A DNA stretch of 24,646 bases, taken from NCBI GenBank assembly GCA_000432855.1, contig HF990859.1, forward strand, positions 39,288 to 63,933, read 5' to 3'. This DNA is from Firmicutes bacterium CAG:822. GTDB taxonomy: Bacteria > Bacillota_I > Bacilli_A > RF39 > UBA660. The position numbers and the translations under genes are program-made. The notes below the pieces were generated by a model. It ran no database searches. It saw only the letters and a list, made by a program, of their open reading frames with translations, and was not told where the DNA came from. This document shows, piece after piece, positions 1 to 7,812 of the stretch (position 1 is the first letter of the stretch; each line of letters opens with the position of its first letter).

Positions 1-435
1 ACGAAAGTAACTAAAGGTGGTCGTCAATTACGTTTCGCAGCAACAGCAGTTGTTGGAGACCGTAAGGGTCGTGTTGGTATTGGTTCTGGAAAAGCAGCCG
101 AAGTACCAACTGCTATTAAGAAAGCTGTAGCAGCCGCTACTAAAAATGTTACTAACGTAGCTATCGTTGGTGGCAATACTATCCCACATGAAGCTATCGG
201 AAGAAGAGGCGCTAGTAAAGTTTTATTAAAACCTGCTTCTAAAGGTACTGGAGTTAAAGCAGGTGGTCCTGTTAGATCAGTATTAGAACTTGCAGGAGTT
301 AAAGATATTTTATCTAAATCACTTGGATCAAGCACTAAAATTAATATGGCATATGCAACTTTAGATGCTTTGAAGCAACAAAAAACTGCTGAAGAAGTAG
401 CTAAATTACGTGGTAAGAAAGTAGAGGAATTATAA
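1..435 (+). CDS. rpsE: 30S ribosomal protein S5, 3' part
   Basis: The window opens inside this gene in frame 1; 144 C-terminal codons are present, ending in TAA at 433-435. S5 sits at the back of the 30S subunit near the decoding region and helps translational accuracy. The reading begins TKVTKGGRQLRF and goes on with VGDRKGRVGIGSGKA, the typical S5 N-domain, then IPHEAIGRRGASKVLLKPA and the C-terminal domain GGPVRSVLELAGVKDILSKSLGSS. The family is usually about 165 residues, so only the first ~20 are cut off by the window edge. Next downstream is rplO after a single base, whereas rpmD (L30) is normally found between them. No internal stop is seen. Confidence 0.97.
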   Translation, partial: TKVTKGGRQLRFAATAVVGDRKGRVGIGSGKAAEVPTAIKKAVAAATKNVTNVAIVGGNTIPHEAIGRRGASKVLLKPASKGTGVKAGGPVRSVLELAGVKDILSKSLGSSTKINMAYATLDALKQQKTAEEVAKLRGKKVEEL

Positions 436-436
436 G

Positions 437-880
437 ATGAAGTTACATACTGTAAAACCTAATCCATATGCTACTAAAGCTAAAAAAAGAGTAGGACGTG
501 GACCAGGAAGCGGAACTGGTAAAACAGCAGGCCGTGGTGAAAACGGACAAAACTCTCGTAGCGGTGGAGGAGTTAGAGTAGGTTTTGAAGGTGGTCAAAC
601 ACCATTATTCAGAAGACTTCCTAAAAGAGGTTTCTCTAACGCTAAATTTAAGAAAGTATATGCAGTTATTAATTTATCAGATTTAAATAAATTTGAAGAT
701 GGTGCTGAAGTTACTCCAGAAATTTTAAAAGATATGGGATTAGTAAAAAATGCTTTAGATGGAATTAAAGTGTTAGGTAGTGGAAAATTAGAAAAGAAAT
801 TAACTGTTAAAGCTAATAAGTTCTCTGCTTCTGCTTTTGAACAAATAGAAAAATTAGGTGGAAAAGCAGAGGTGATCTAA
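437..880 (+). CDS. rplO: 50S ribosomal protein L15
   Basis: 147 residues, the usual length. L15 binds 23S rRNA late in 50S assembly. The N-terminus has the glycine/arginine-rich extension KRVGRGPGSGTGKTAGRG and GQNSRSGGGVRVGFEGGQ, then PLFRRLPKRGF, all diagnostic of L15. The C-terminal part (VKVLGSGKLEKKLTVKA-like and FSASAFEQIEKLGG) is also typical. The ATG lies one base after the rpsE stop, so translation is probably coupled. The stop TAA (878-880) directly abuts the secY start codon. Confidence 0.97.
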   Translation: MKLHTVKPNPYATKAKKRVGRGPGSGTGKTAGRGENGQNSRSGGGVRVGFEGGQTPLFRRLPKRGFSNAKFKKVYAVINLSDLNKFEDGAEVTPEILKDMGLVKNALDGIKVLGSGKLEKKLTVKANKFSASAFEQIEKLGGKAEVI

Positions 881-2131
881 TTGTTTAAAAAAATAAAACA
901 ATTTTTTGGCCCAGAAAATAAAGATTTAAGAAAAAAAGTATGGTTTACTTTTGCAATGCTTTTTATATTTAAACTTGGAACGGCAGTAGTTGTTCCTGGC
1001 GTTGATGCAAATTTAAATGTTGGATTTTTAGAGCTACTTAATGTATTAGGTGGCGGAGCTATGGAAAACTTTTCGATTTTTGCCTTGGGAGTTACTCCTT
1101 ATATTACGGCATCAATCATTATGCAATTATTACAAATGGATATAATTCCTTATTTTGCAGATTTAGCAAAACAAGGACAAACAGGTAGAAATAAAATCAA
1201 TCAAATTACTCGTGTTTTAGGTATTGTACTTGCTTTTGTTCAAGGTTATATGTTCTCATTTGCCTTTATCCAAGACGGTACAGTAACTGAATATTTAGAG
1301 GTTTCATTAGTTTTAACTGCTGGTACATCATTACTACTTTGGATTGGTGACCAGATTACAAAAAAAGGTTTGGGTAATGGTACTTCAATGATAATTATGG
1401 CGGGTATTTTGGCAAGTACTCCATATATGTTTACACAAGCGTTTGAGGGTTTAGTGACTGTAGAAGCTGGAACTATGGGAGTTGTTAAATTTGTTTTATT
1501 CATTATTCTTTATTTAGCTATTGTTTTAGGAGTTTTATTTGTTCAGCTTGCTGAGAGAAGAATTCCGATTCAATATGCGAATAAATCAGATAATGTATTT
1601 TCTAACAAAAAAACATATATGCCATTTAAATTAAATTCAGCTGGTGTTGTACCTGTTATCTTTGCCTCAGCATTGATTTCAGCTCCAGCTTTAATAGCTC
1701 AATTTTCTAAAAATGAAGACTGGATGATATTTGTCAACAGATATCTTAGTTTGACATCTGTTACTGGGTTTTTACTATTTGTAATATTTATTGTGGCTTT
1801 CTCTTTCTTCTATACGTTTATAGTAATTAAACCTAAGGAGATGGCTGAGAATTTACAAAAATCTGGTGGTTATATACCAGGTATTAGGCCAGGAGAAGAA
1901 ACAATTAAATATGTTAGTAAAGTTTTAATTAGACTTACAGTTGTTGGTTCAATCTTTTTAGCAGTTATTGCTGGACTTCCATATGTATTTAGTATGGTGT
2001 CTGATTTACCATCAACTGTATCAATCGGCGGAACTGGACTTCTTATCGTAGTTGGAGTTATATTAGAAATTTATAAACAACTAGAGAGCAGTTTAATTAG
2101 TCGTAGTTATAAACGCCGGAGAATGTATTAG
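881..2131 (+). CDS. secY: Protein translocase subunit SecY
   Basis: 416 residues, the polytopic channel subunit of the Sec translocase in the cytoplasmic membrane. It starts MFKKIKQFFGPENKDLRKKVWFT before the first transmembrane helix and shows about ten hydrophobic segments. Recognisable SecY stretches are GVTPYITASIIMQLL (TM2), KQGQTGRNKINQITR, GNGTSMIIMAGI, VQLAERRIPIQYA and KSGGYIPGIRPGEET (cytosolic loop C5). The start codon is TTG, immediately after the rplO stop and preceded by AGAGGTGAT at 868-875; no closer ATG keeps the N-terminus. The last base of its TAG stop is the first base of the adk GTG start. The L15-SecY-Adk order is the normal spc operon. Confidence 0.97.
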   Translation: MFKKIKQFFGPENKDLRKKVWFTFAMLFIFKLGTAVVVPGVDANLNVGFLELLNVLGGGAMENFSIFALGVTPYITASIIMQLLQMDIIPYFADLAKQGQTGRNKINQITRVLGIVLAFVQGYMFSFAFIQDGTVTEYLEVSLVLTAGTSLLLWIGDQITKKGLGNGTSMIIMAGILASTPYMFTQAFEGLVTVEAGTMGVVKFVLFIILYLAIVLGVLFVQLAERRIPIQYANKSDNVFSNKKTYMPFKLNSAGVVPVIFASALISAPALIAQFSKNEDWMIFVNRYLSLTSVTGFLLFVIFIVAFSFFYTFIVIKPKEMAENLQKSGGYIPGIRPGEETIKYVSKVLIRLTVVGSIFLAVIAGLPYVFSMVSDLPSTVSIGGTGLLIVVGVILEIYKQLESSLISRSYKRRRMY

Positions 2132-2772
2132 TGAATATCACTTTCATTTCTGCTCCGGCCGCCGGTAAAGGCTTACTATCATCGATGATAAATGAAAAGT
2201 ATGGTTATCCACATATATCTATTGGGGATTTACTTAGAGGTGTCGATGATGAAAAGGTAAAAAAACAATTAGAAAATGGGGAGTTTGTCGATAATGGAAT
2301 AATAGCTAAATTATTAAGTGACAGACTTAGTCGGTCTGATTGTAAAGAAGGCTTTATCTTAGATGGATTTCCTAGAAATATGTCACAAATTTCAATATAT
2401 GAAGAGGTTTGTGAGAAAGCAAATAATAAAAAAAATGTTATAATAGTACTCGATATACCTAGAGAAATTGGTGAGAAGAGAATTTTAGGTAGAAGGGTAT
2501 GTTTAAATTGTGGTAATGTTTTTAATATAATGTTTGAAAATAGTAAACCTAAAGTTTCTGGTATTTGTGATCACTGTGGTCATAAATTAATTCAAAGAAC
2601 TGATGACAATTTAGAAACATATGAAAATAGGTATGATACATTTTTAAAGGAAACAAAGCCGGTTATCGATTATTTTGAGGCTAGAGGTAATGTTTATCAT
2701 GTAGATGGTTCAGGGTCTAGTGATGAAACCTTTAGTGATATAGAAAAAATAATAGGAGGCTATAATGATTAG
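2131..2772 (+). CDS. adk: Adenylate kinase with zinc-type LID and an unusual P-loop
   Basis: 213 residues, catalysing ATP + AMP = 2 ADP in the cytosol. Typical parts are the AMP-binding LDGFPRN (about 77-83), a LID domain with a four-Cys zinc site (C124, C127, C146, C149), and RTDDN at 156-160. The P-loop is odd. The usual G-x-P-G-x-G-K-G-T is here S-A-P-A-A-G-K-G-L (7-15), so the first glycine, the middle glycine and the threonine are changed while G12-K13-G14 stay. The start is GTG, overlapping the secY stop by one base; there is no good ATG nearby. The gene overlaps map by 8 nt and carries map's ribosome binding site. Identity is certain; full activity is likely but not proven given the P-loop. 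Confidence 0.93.
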   Translation: MNITFISAPAAGKGLLSSMINEKYGYPHISIGDLLRGVDDEKVKKQLENGEFVDNGIIAKLLSDRLSRSDCKEGFILDGFPRNMSQISIYEEVCEKANNKKNVIIVLDIPREIGEKRILGRRVCLNCGNVFNIMFENSKPKVSGICDHCGHKLIQRTDDNLETYENRYDTFLKETKPVIDYFEARGNVYHVDGSGSSDETFSDIEKIIGGYND

Positions 2773-3511
2773 CATTAAATCTGAAAGAGAGATAGAGCTC
2801 TTACGTATAGCGGGTGAGATTACGGGTAGTACTCATAATTACTTAAAACCTTATATCAAACCTGGAATTACGACTAAAAGATTAAATGATTTAGCCGAAG
2901 AATATATTAAAAGTAGAGGTGCAACCCCATCATTTAAGGGTTATGATGGTTTTCCGGCAGCGATATGTATATCAATTAATGATGAAGTTGTTCATGGTAT
3001 TCCAAGTGATAGGAAACTTAAAGAGGGAGATATTGTTTCTCTTGATATTGGTGCTTGTTATAAAGGATATCATGGTGATTCAGCTTGGACATATCCAGTT
3101 GGAAAGATAGACGATAAGAAGAAATATTTACTTGAGCACACTGAAAAATCTTTGTATAAAGGATTAGAAGCTATTCATGATGGATGTCATGTTGGTGATA
3201 TTGGGTATGCGGTAAGTAAATATGCAGAAGAACATAACCTCGCTGTGGTTCGAGAACTCGTTGGTCATGGTGTTGGCAACGATGTTCATGAAGATCCAGA
3301 TGTTCCAAATTATGGAGCTAGACATACAGGTCCTGTACTTAAGGAAGGTATGGTTATAGCTGTTGAGCCAATGCTTAATTTAGGAACTAGAAAAATTTAT
3401 ATTTTGGATGATGATTGGACAATTATTACGGCCGATGGCAAACCGTCCGCACATTTTGAACACACAGTATTAGTTACGAAAGATGGGTATGAAATTTTAA
3501 CCAGGAGGTGA
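2765..3511 (+). CDS. map: Methionine aminopeptidase, type I
   Basis: 248 residues, the usual length for the short bacterial type. It removes the initiator methionine from nascent proteins. The five metal ligands are in place: D94 (SLDIG), D105 (GYHGDSAWTY), H168 (GHGVG), E201 (VEPML) and E232 (FEHT). The substrate-contact histidines H77 (VVHGIP) and H175 (DVHEDP) are also present. The ATG lies in the last codons of adk (8-nt overlap) behind AGGAGG at 2753-2758, indicating translational coupling. infA follows after 4 nt. The adk-map-infA order is standard for Bacillota. Confidence 0.97.
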   Translation: MISIKSEREIELLRIAGEITGSTHNYLKPYIKPGITTKRLNDLAEEYIKSRGATPSFKGYDGFPAAICISINDEVVHGIPSDRKLKEGDIVSLDIGACYKGYHGDSAWTYPVGKIDDKKKYLLEHTEKSLYKGLEAIHDGCHVGDIGYAVSKYAEEHNLAVVRELVGHGVGNDVHEDPDVPNYGARHTGPVLKEGMVIAVEPMLNLGTRKIYILDDDWTIITADGKPSAHFEHTVLVTKDGYEILTRR

Positions 3512-3515
3512 TAAA

Positions 3516-3737
3516 ATGGCAAAAGAAGATGTCATTGAAGTAGAAGGCTTAGTAGAGGAAATCTTGCCGGGTGGCGGATTTAAAGTAAGACTAGAAAACA
3601 ATCACGTTATTAAAGCCCACATTTCTGGTAAAATGCGTTTACATCGTATTCGTATTTTACTAGGCGACAAAGTGAAAGTGGAATTATCACCTTATGATTT
3701 AACATGTGGGCGAATAACCTATAGAGTGACAAAGTAG
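3516..3737 (+). CDS. infA: Translation initiation factor IF-1
   Basis: 73 residues, one S1-like OB-fold domain that binds the A site of the 30S subunit during initiation. The sequence is close to textbook: MAKEDVIEVEGLVEEILPGG, then FKVRLENNHVIKAHISGKMR and LLGDKVKVELSPYDLTCGRI. A strong Shine-Dalgarno AGGAGGTGAT overlaps the end of map. It is followed by rpmJ, the usual neighbour. Confidence 0.97.
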   Translation: MAKEDVIEVEGLVEEILPGGGFKVRLENNHVIKAHISGKMRLHRIRILLGDKVKVELSPYDLTCGRITYRVTK

Positions 3738-3748
3738 GAGGAATAGAT

Positions 3749-3865
3749 ATGAAAGTAAGACCATCAGTTAAAAAAATGTGTGATAAGTGTAAAATTATCA
3801 GACGTAATGGAAAAGTAATGGTAATTTGTGAAAATCCAAAACACAAACAAAGACAAGGTAAATAG
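3749..3865 (+). CDS. rpmJ: 50S ribosomal protein L36, zinc-binding (C+) form
   Basis: A 38-residue protein starting MKVRPSVKKMCDKCK and ending KHKQRQGK. The zinc ribbon ligands are C11, C14, C27 and H32, so this is the C+ zinc-requiring form rather than the zinc-independent paralogue. AGGAGG lies 8 nt before the ATG. It sits between infA and rpsM in the usual alpha operon place. Its length and four ligands match the family exactly. Confidence 0.96.
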   Translation: MKVRPSVKKMCDKCKIIRRNGKVMVICENPKHKQRQGK

Positions 3866-3876
3866 GAGGTGTTTTT

Positions 3877-4242
3877 ATGGCACGTATTAAAGGTGTAGAT
3901 ATACCAAATAACAAAAGAATTGAAATCGCTCTTACTTATATTTACGGTATTGGAAGAAGTTTGTCTAATAAAATCTTAGCTGACGCTAAAGTTGATATTA
4001 ATAAAAAAGCAGGAAGTTTAGATAATGATGAACTTTCACGTATTCGTGATGAAGTTAACAAATATTTAACTGAAGGTGATTTACGCCGTGAAGTTAACAT
4101 GAATATTAAGACTAAGATGGAAATCAATTCTTATCAAGGTACTCGTCATAAAAGAGGCTTACCAGTAAGAGGACAAAGAACTAGTAGAAACGCTAGAACT
4201 CGTAAGGGTAAACCTAAGACAATAGCAAATAAGAAGAAATAA
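3877..4242 (+). CDS. rpsM: 30S ribosomal protein S13
   Basis: 121 residues, the usual length. S13 sits in the 30S head and contacts the P-site tRNA and the inter-subunit bridge. Family features are MARIKGVDIPNNKRIEIALTY, the helix-hairpin-helix around IYGIGRSLSNKIL, and the basic C-terminal tail RGLPVRGQRTSRNARTRKG ending in NKKK. A strong AGGAGGTG precedes the ATG. Next is rpsK after 18 nt. Confidence 0.97.
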   Translation: MARIKGVDIPNNKRIEIALTYIYGIGRSLSNKILADAKVDINKKAGSLDNDELSRIRDEVNKYLTEGDLRREVNMNIKTKMEINSYQGTRHKRGLPVRGQRTSRNARTRKGKPKTIANKKK

Positions 4243-4260
4243 CTTTAAAAGGAGGATATT

Positions 4261-4644
4261 ATGGCTTATAAAGCAAGAAAACGTAAGGTTAAAAAGAATG
4301 TCCCAGAAGGTAGAGCCTTTATTCATTCAACTTTCAATAATACAATTGTTACCCTTACTGATAAAGAAGGAAATGCGATTAGTTGGGCATCAGCTGGTAC
4401 TGTAGGCTTTAAAGGTAGTAAAAAATCAACTCCTTTTGCGGCTGGTATGGCTGCAGAAGCTGCTGGTAAAGCTGCAACTGAAATGGGTATGAAAAAAGTT
4501 GAAGTATATGCGAAAGGTTTAGGTTCTGGAAGAGAAACAGCAATTCGTTCATTACAAACAGCTGGTTTAGAAATTACTTCAATTTCAGATGTCACACCTA
4601 TGCCACATAACGGATGTCGTCCACCAAAACGACCTCGTGGATAA
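4261..4644 (+). CDS. rpsK: 30S ribosomal protein S11
   Basis: 127 residues, the usual length. S11 lies on the 30S platform next to the Shine-Dalgarno helix. Signature segments are GRAFIHSTFNNTIVTLTDKE, ISWASAGTVGFKGSKKSTPF, GSGRETAIRSLQ and the C-terminal TPMPHNGCRPPKRPRG. GGAGG precedes the ATG. Its last codons precede the ribosome binding site of rpoA. Confidence 0.97.
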   Translation: MAYKARKRKVKKNVPEGRAFIHSTFNNTIVTLTDKEGNAISWASAGTVGFKGSKKSTPFAAGMAAEAAGKAATEMGMKKVEVYAKGLGSGRETAIRSLQTAGLEITSISDVTPMPHNGCRPPKRPRG

Positions 4645-4661
4645 AAGGAAAGGAGACTTTT

Positions 4662-5609
4662 ATGAATTTTGAAAAACCAGATTACAAAATAACAGATTAT
4701 GTAGAAAGTAATAACTATGGAAAATTTGAACTAGAACCTTTGGAAAGAGGTTTTGGTATGACTATTGGTAATGCTCTTCGTAGAGTAATGTTATCATCAA
4801 TGCCAGGAAGCGCAATTGTTGCGGTTAAGATTGATGGTGTTCAACATGAATTCCAAACTATTGAAGGTGTTATCGAAGATGTTACAGCAATTATCTTAAA
4901 TTTAAAAGGTATTGCGATTAGAAATCATTCTGATGAAGTTAAGACTGCTCGTTTATCAGTTCATGAAGAGAGAACAGTTACTGCTGGTGATATTATTTGC
5001 GATAGCGATGTTGAAATAATTAATAAAGATCAAGTTATTGCTACTTTAGCTAAAGGTGGAAAGCTTGATATGGAATTTATTATTGCTAACGGTCGTGGAG
5101 CTGACTTATCATCTGTAAATAAAAAATATATTACTGATGCTAGTTTAGGTTATATTCCAATTGATGCTTTATATTCACCAATTGAAAGAGTTAATTTTGA
5201 AATTGATAAAGCTCGTGTTGGACAAGATGCTTCTTATGACAAATTAATTATGGAAGTTGAAACTAATGGTTCACTTCGCCCAGAAGAAGCTATGGCTTTA
5301 GCTGCTAAAATCTTAATTGAGCACTTAAATATTATCACTAATTTAAGTGAAATTGCTGATATTACTGGTATTATGAATGCTAAACAAGAAGATAGTAAGC
5401 AAAAGAAATTGGAGACTTCTATCGATGACTTAGACTTTTCTGTTAGAGCTTATAACTGTTTAAAGAGAGCAAATATTAACACTTTAGGTGATTTAACTGA
5501 AAAATCAGAATTAGAAATGATGAAAATACGTAATTTAGGTAAAAAATCTTTAAAAGAAGTTATGGATAAGATTAAAGATATGGGACTTAAATTCCGTGAT
5601 GAAGATTAG
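4662..5609 (+). CDS. rpoA: RNA polymerase alpha subunit
   Basis: 315 residues from the ATG at 4662, which has AAAGGAG at 4649-4655. A longer in-frame ATG at 4614 lies inside rpsK with no ribosome binding site, so it was not used. The N-terminal domain (to about 230) starts the core enzyme assembly: FELEPLERGFGMTIGNALRR is the dimerisation helix motif. A linker follows, then the C-terminal domain (about 250-315) for DNA and activator binding: LDFSVRAYNCLKRANINTLGDL and NLGKKSLKEVMDKI, including the conserved R and N of the DNA-binding face. rpsD (S4) is not next to it, as is common in Bacillota. Confidence 0.97.
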   Translation: MNFEKPDYKITDYVESNNYGKFELEPLERGFGMTIGNALRRVMLSSMPGSAIVAVKIDGVQHEFQTIEGVIEDVTAIILNLKGIAIRNHSDEVKTARLSVHEERTVTAGDIICDSDVEIINKDQVIATLAKGGKLDMEFIIANGRGADLSSVNKKYITDASLGYIPIDALYSPIERVNFEIDKARVGQDASYDKLIMEVETNGSLRPEEAMALAAKILIEHLNIITNLSEIADITGIMNAKQEDSKQKKLETSIDDLDFSVRAYNCLKRANINTLGDLTEKSELEMMKIRNLGKKSLKEVMDKIKDMGLKFRDED

Positions 5610-5622
5610 TTAGGAGGTTATT

Positions 5623-5979
5623 ATGGCTTATAGAAAATTAGGACGCGACAACAAACATAGAAGAAGTATGCTAGCTAATTTAACTAAAGATGTTATCAAC
5701 AACGAAAAAATAGTTACTACTGAAACTAGAGCTAAAGAAGTTCGTAAGTTTGTCGATAAAATGATTACTTATGGTAAAGATGGCTCTTTAGTTGCTAGAA
5801 GAAAAGCTTTAGCTTTCTTACACAACGATAAAAATACAGTTAAAAAAATATTTGACGATTTAGCTGTTAGATATGCAAAGAGAAATGGCGGATATACTAG
5901 AATTTCTAAAATTGATGAAAGAAGAGGAGACGACGCTTTAATGGTTGTTTTATCTCTTGTTGAAGAGGATGCTAAATAA
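5623..5979 (+). CDS. rplQ: 50S ribosomal protein L17
   Basis: 118 residues, the usual length. L17 lies near the exit tunnel of the 50S subunit. It starts MAYRKLGRDNKHRRSMLANL and contains TTETRAKEVRKFVDKMITYGK and GGYTRISKIDERRGDDA, all family hallmarks. AGGAGG precedes the ATG. It is the last gene of the operon: the final codons form the 5' arm of the terminator at 5963-5993. Confidence 0.97.
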   Translation: MAYRKLGRDNKHRRSMLANLTKDVINNEKIVTTETRAKEVRKFVDKMITYGKDGSLVARRKALAFLHNDKNTVKKIFDDLAVRYAKRNGGYTRISKIDERRGDDALMVVLSLVEEDAK

Positions 5980-5993
5980 GCATTCTCTTTTTT
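5963..5993 (+). terminator. Intrinsic terminator of the spc/alpha operon, overlapping rplQ
   Basis: A 10-bp stem (5963-5972 with 5980-5989, one G-U pair), a 7-nt loop that contains the rplQ stop codon, and a run of six Ts at 5988-5993. The 5' arm is coding sequence of rplQ. The last two Ts are already the start of the next -35 box. Confidence 0.85.
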
Positions 5994-6020
5994 GACTTTA
6001 TCATTAATAAATGATATAAA
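5992..6020 (+). promoter_or_regulatory. Sigma-A type promoter for the 392-residue protein gene
   Basis: TTGACT at 5992-5997, a 17-nt spacer, and TATAAA at 6015-6020, followed 16 nt later by the ATG at 6037. The -35 box begins in the T-run of the preceding terminator. This placement also shows that a longer reading from the TTG at 5992 is not the real start. Confidence 0.8.
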
Positions 6021-6036
6021 TATTATAGGTGATAGT

Positions 6037-7215
6037 ATGACGGATGAGGAAGTTAAGGCTTATGTAGAAAAAATTGAAAAGACACCGGTGAGTGAATTAT
6101 ATAATATTTTACCAAGTTATGATGTTTATAATGCTGATATTATTATGGGAAAGATTTGTGATGCCTTATCTGAAAATGTCAATATTTTAAGAAAATTAAA
6201 TATTGAAAGTAAAGATCATGAACTTGATGCAGAAATTAGGGAGTTACTTAAAAAAATTTTTATTTGTAATAATTATTTAGATAGTCAAACTTCTTCTAGA
6301 AATTATGATAGAGAACTTCAACACAAATTGGTATTTGCAAAAACTCCGGCTGGGAATCCATATTTTATGCTTGATTTAGATAAGGTTCCTAGAGAGGCTT
6401 ATGCTGGGGTTAAAAAGACTTTAGAAGGAATACTTTATGGTGTTAATAAGAGTGATAATACTAAAGTTAAATATTATGCGGGAATAGAACTTCCTAAAAA
6501 AGTTTTAGAATTTAAAGGTTTTCAGGTTAGAATATATACGACTAAATTAAAAGGTAATATTTTATGTGTGTTTGGTCTTAGTATTAAAAAGGCTGATACA
6601 GATAAGAAAATAACGGAAAACTTGAAATCACGATTATCAAGAATTAATAAACAGATTGATGAATTAAAATTATTGGTTAATGATACTGATAAAAGACAAG
6701 CACTCTTAGATGATGGAAAAGAAATCTTAGATAATATAATGAATATTTTATCTAAAGACAATAGTTTATCATCTGATAGTGTAGAATTATTATTTCCATC
6801 TGATGATGAATTAGAAGCATTAGTACCGTTTGAAGAGGTGACTGCGCCAGTTCAAGCGGGAGATGATTCATCTAAGGAAAATATTTCAATAGTCGAAACG
6901 GATATTGCGGATAATAATGCTACAAATGATATAGTTGTGGTTCCTAAAACTTCTAAACAAGTTAAAAGAAGAACAAGAGGTTTAGGTAAGAAAACTATTG
7001 CAAGAAATGCAATTATGGATAAACTTAAGATGTTTAATTTAGAAGAATTGGCCAAGGTTCAAGATTTTGTTCAAGATTTATATCAGAAGAAAGTGTTGGA
7101 TGATTCGATTAACGATATGTATAGTGGTTTTCTTAGTATGTCTGATGAACAGATTCAAGAGTTTGAAAATAGTATTAAATATTTTAAACATGATGAAGTT
7201 GGTAGACATAAATAA
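6037..7215 (+). CDS. Hypothetical protein, 392 residues, unrecognised
   Basis: I do not recognise this family. The ATG at 6037 has AGGTGAT at 6027-6033 and its own promoter, so the gene is real. No signal peptide or membrane helix is seen. The layout appears to be: a mostly helical N-terminus (1-90); a mixed alpha/beta region (about 92-215, with KGFQVRIYTTKLKGNILCVF at 160-179 followed by KK and a Lys-rich helix) faintly like the RelE/HigB-type fold; an acidic, low-complexity linker (about 255-305); a basic patch KQVKRRTRGLGKK (307-319); and a helical C-terminus (325-385). The RelE resemblance is inference only and no catalytic residues can be assigned. It stands between rplQ and the ecfA pair, a position that is variable in Bacillota. 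It is transcribed alone and ends at a bidirectional terminator. Confidence 0.8.
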   Translation: MTDEEVKAYVEKIEKTPVSELYNILPSYDVYNADIIMGKICDALSENVNILRKLNIESKDHELDAEIRELLKKIFICNNYLDSQTSSRNYDRELQHKLVFAKTPAGNPYFMLDLDKVPREAYAGVKKTLEGILYGVNKSDNTKVKYYAGIELPKKVLEFKGFQVRIYTTKLKGNILCVFGLSIKKADTDKKITENLKSRLSRINKQIDELKLLVNDTDKRQALLDDGKEILDNIMNILSKDNSLSSDSVELLFPSDDELEALVPFEEVTAPVQAGDDSSKENISIVETDIADNNATNDIVVVPKTSKQVKRRTRGLGKKTIARNAIMDKLKMFNLEELAKVQDFVQDLYQKKVLDDSINDMYSGFLSMSDEQIQEFENSIKYFKHDEVGRHK

Positions 7216-7251
7216 AAAATTGTTATCTTATTGATAGCAATTTTTATTTTT
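7215..7251 (+). terminator. Bidirectional intrinsic terminator between convergent genes
   Basis: A 13-bp stem (7215-7227 with 7233-7245, one G-U pair), a 5-nt loop, and T-rich sequence after it. On the minus strand the A-run before the stem gives a T-tract too, so it can stop the gene ending at 7244 as well. Confidence 0.85.
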
Positions 7252-7756
7252 TTGATTTATTTAATTTTTTTTGATTTTCTTCTTTTTCCCAATTTTTTTG
7301 TTCTTGTTCATAACTTCGATGATATTCATTCATTAAAGCTTCATTTTGTAATTGTTCAAATATTTCGTATGGAATGTATGGTTTAATTTGTTCTCCCCAT
7401 ATAATGTATATAAATTCTAAAAAAGCACTATTGTATTTTTCATTAGTTGGTATGGTTTCTATAGTTTTTGGATCAGTTAAAAGATCGTGTAAAATTTCCA
7501 ATTCATCTTTTAAAGTAATAGTTGGTTTAAATGTTGGTTGAATTGGATTTTTATTTTTTAAAACAATTTCGCGGTGTTTTAATATGTTAAATATTTCTGA
7601 TGGAATGTATGGTTTTATTTCTTCATTTAATATAATATAAAATGGTTCAAGAAAATCTACATCATAGCGATATTGGGTGGGAAGTGTTATTAAAATTTTG
7701 GGGTTATTAATTATAGCTCTAAATAGTTCAGCACCGTTTTTAAATTTGTGATTCAT
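7244..7756 (-). CDS. Hypothetical protein with an internally duplicated ~54-residue unit
   Basis: 170 residues; I do not recognise the family. Residues 9-62 and 86-139 are two copies of one unit. Shared positions include an N-terminal helix, NNPK/TDPK, LPT/IPT, a Y, FLE.FYII / FLEFIYII, and the near-identical IKPYIPSEIF / IKPYIPYEIF. The tail (140-170) is charged, with many E, Q and K, and likely a coiled or disordered helix. There is no signal peptide or membrane segment. AAAGGAAA lies before the ATG and a good minus-strand promoter lies at 7780-7808, so it is a real, separately transcribed gene. It is convergent with the upstream hypothetical and divergent from the SDR gene. The function is unknown; a small protein-interaction or regulatory module is only a guess. 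Confidence 0.8.
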   Translation of the reverse strand: MNHKFKNGAELFRAIINNPKILITLPTQYRYDVDFLEPFYIILNEEIKPYIPSEIFNILKHREIVLKNKNPIQPTFKPTITLKDELEILHDLLTDPKTIETIPTNEKYNSAFLEFIYIIWGEQIKPYIPYEIFEQLQNEALMNEYHRSYEQEQKNWEKEENQKKLNKSKK

Positions 7757-7779
7757 AATAATTTCCTTTCATTAAGATT

Positions 7780-7808
7780 ATATTAAAATATTTTATATAT
7801 TATGTCAA
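7780..7808 (-). promoter_or_regulatory. Sigma-A type promoter for the repeat protein (minus strand)
   Basis: Read on the minus strand: TTGACA (7808-7803), 17-nt spacer, TAATAT (7785-7780). The -35 box is a perfect consensus. It is divergent from, and almost back to back with, the plus-strand promoter at 7813-7841. Confidence 0.8.
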
Positions 7809-7812
7809 ATAA

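Noticed and set aside
4614..4661. Longer rpoA start at 4614
   Set aside because: It lies inside rpsK and lacks a ribosome binding site; ATG 4662 has AAAGGAG and gives the normal N-terminus.
5992..6036. Longer N-terminus (from TTG 5992) for the 392-residue protein
   Set aside because: 5992-6020 is a consensus promoter; the ATG at 6037 has AGGTGAT.
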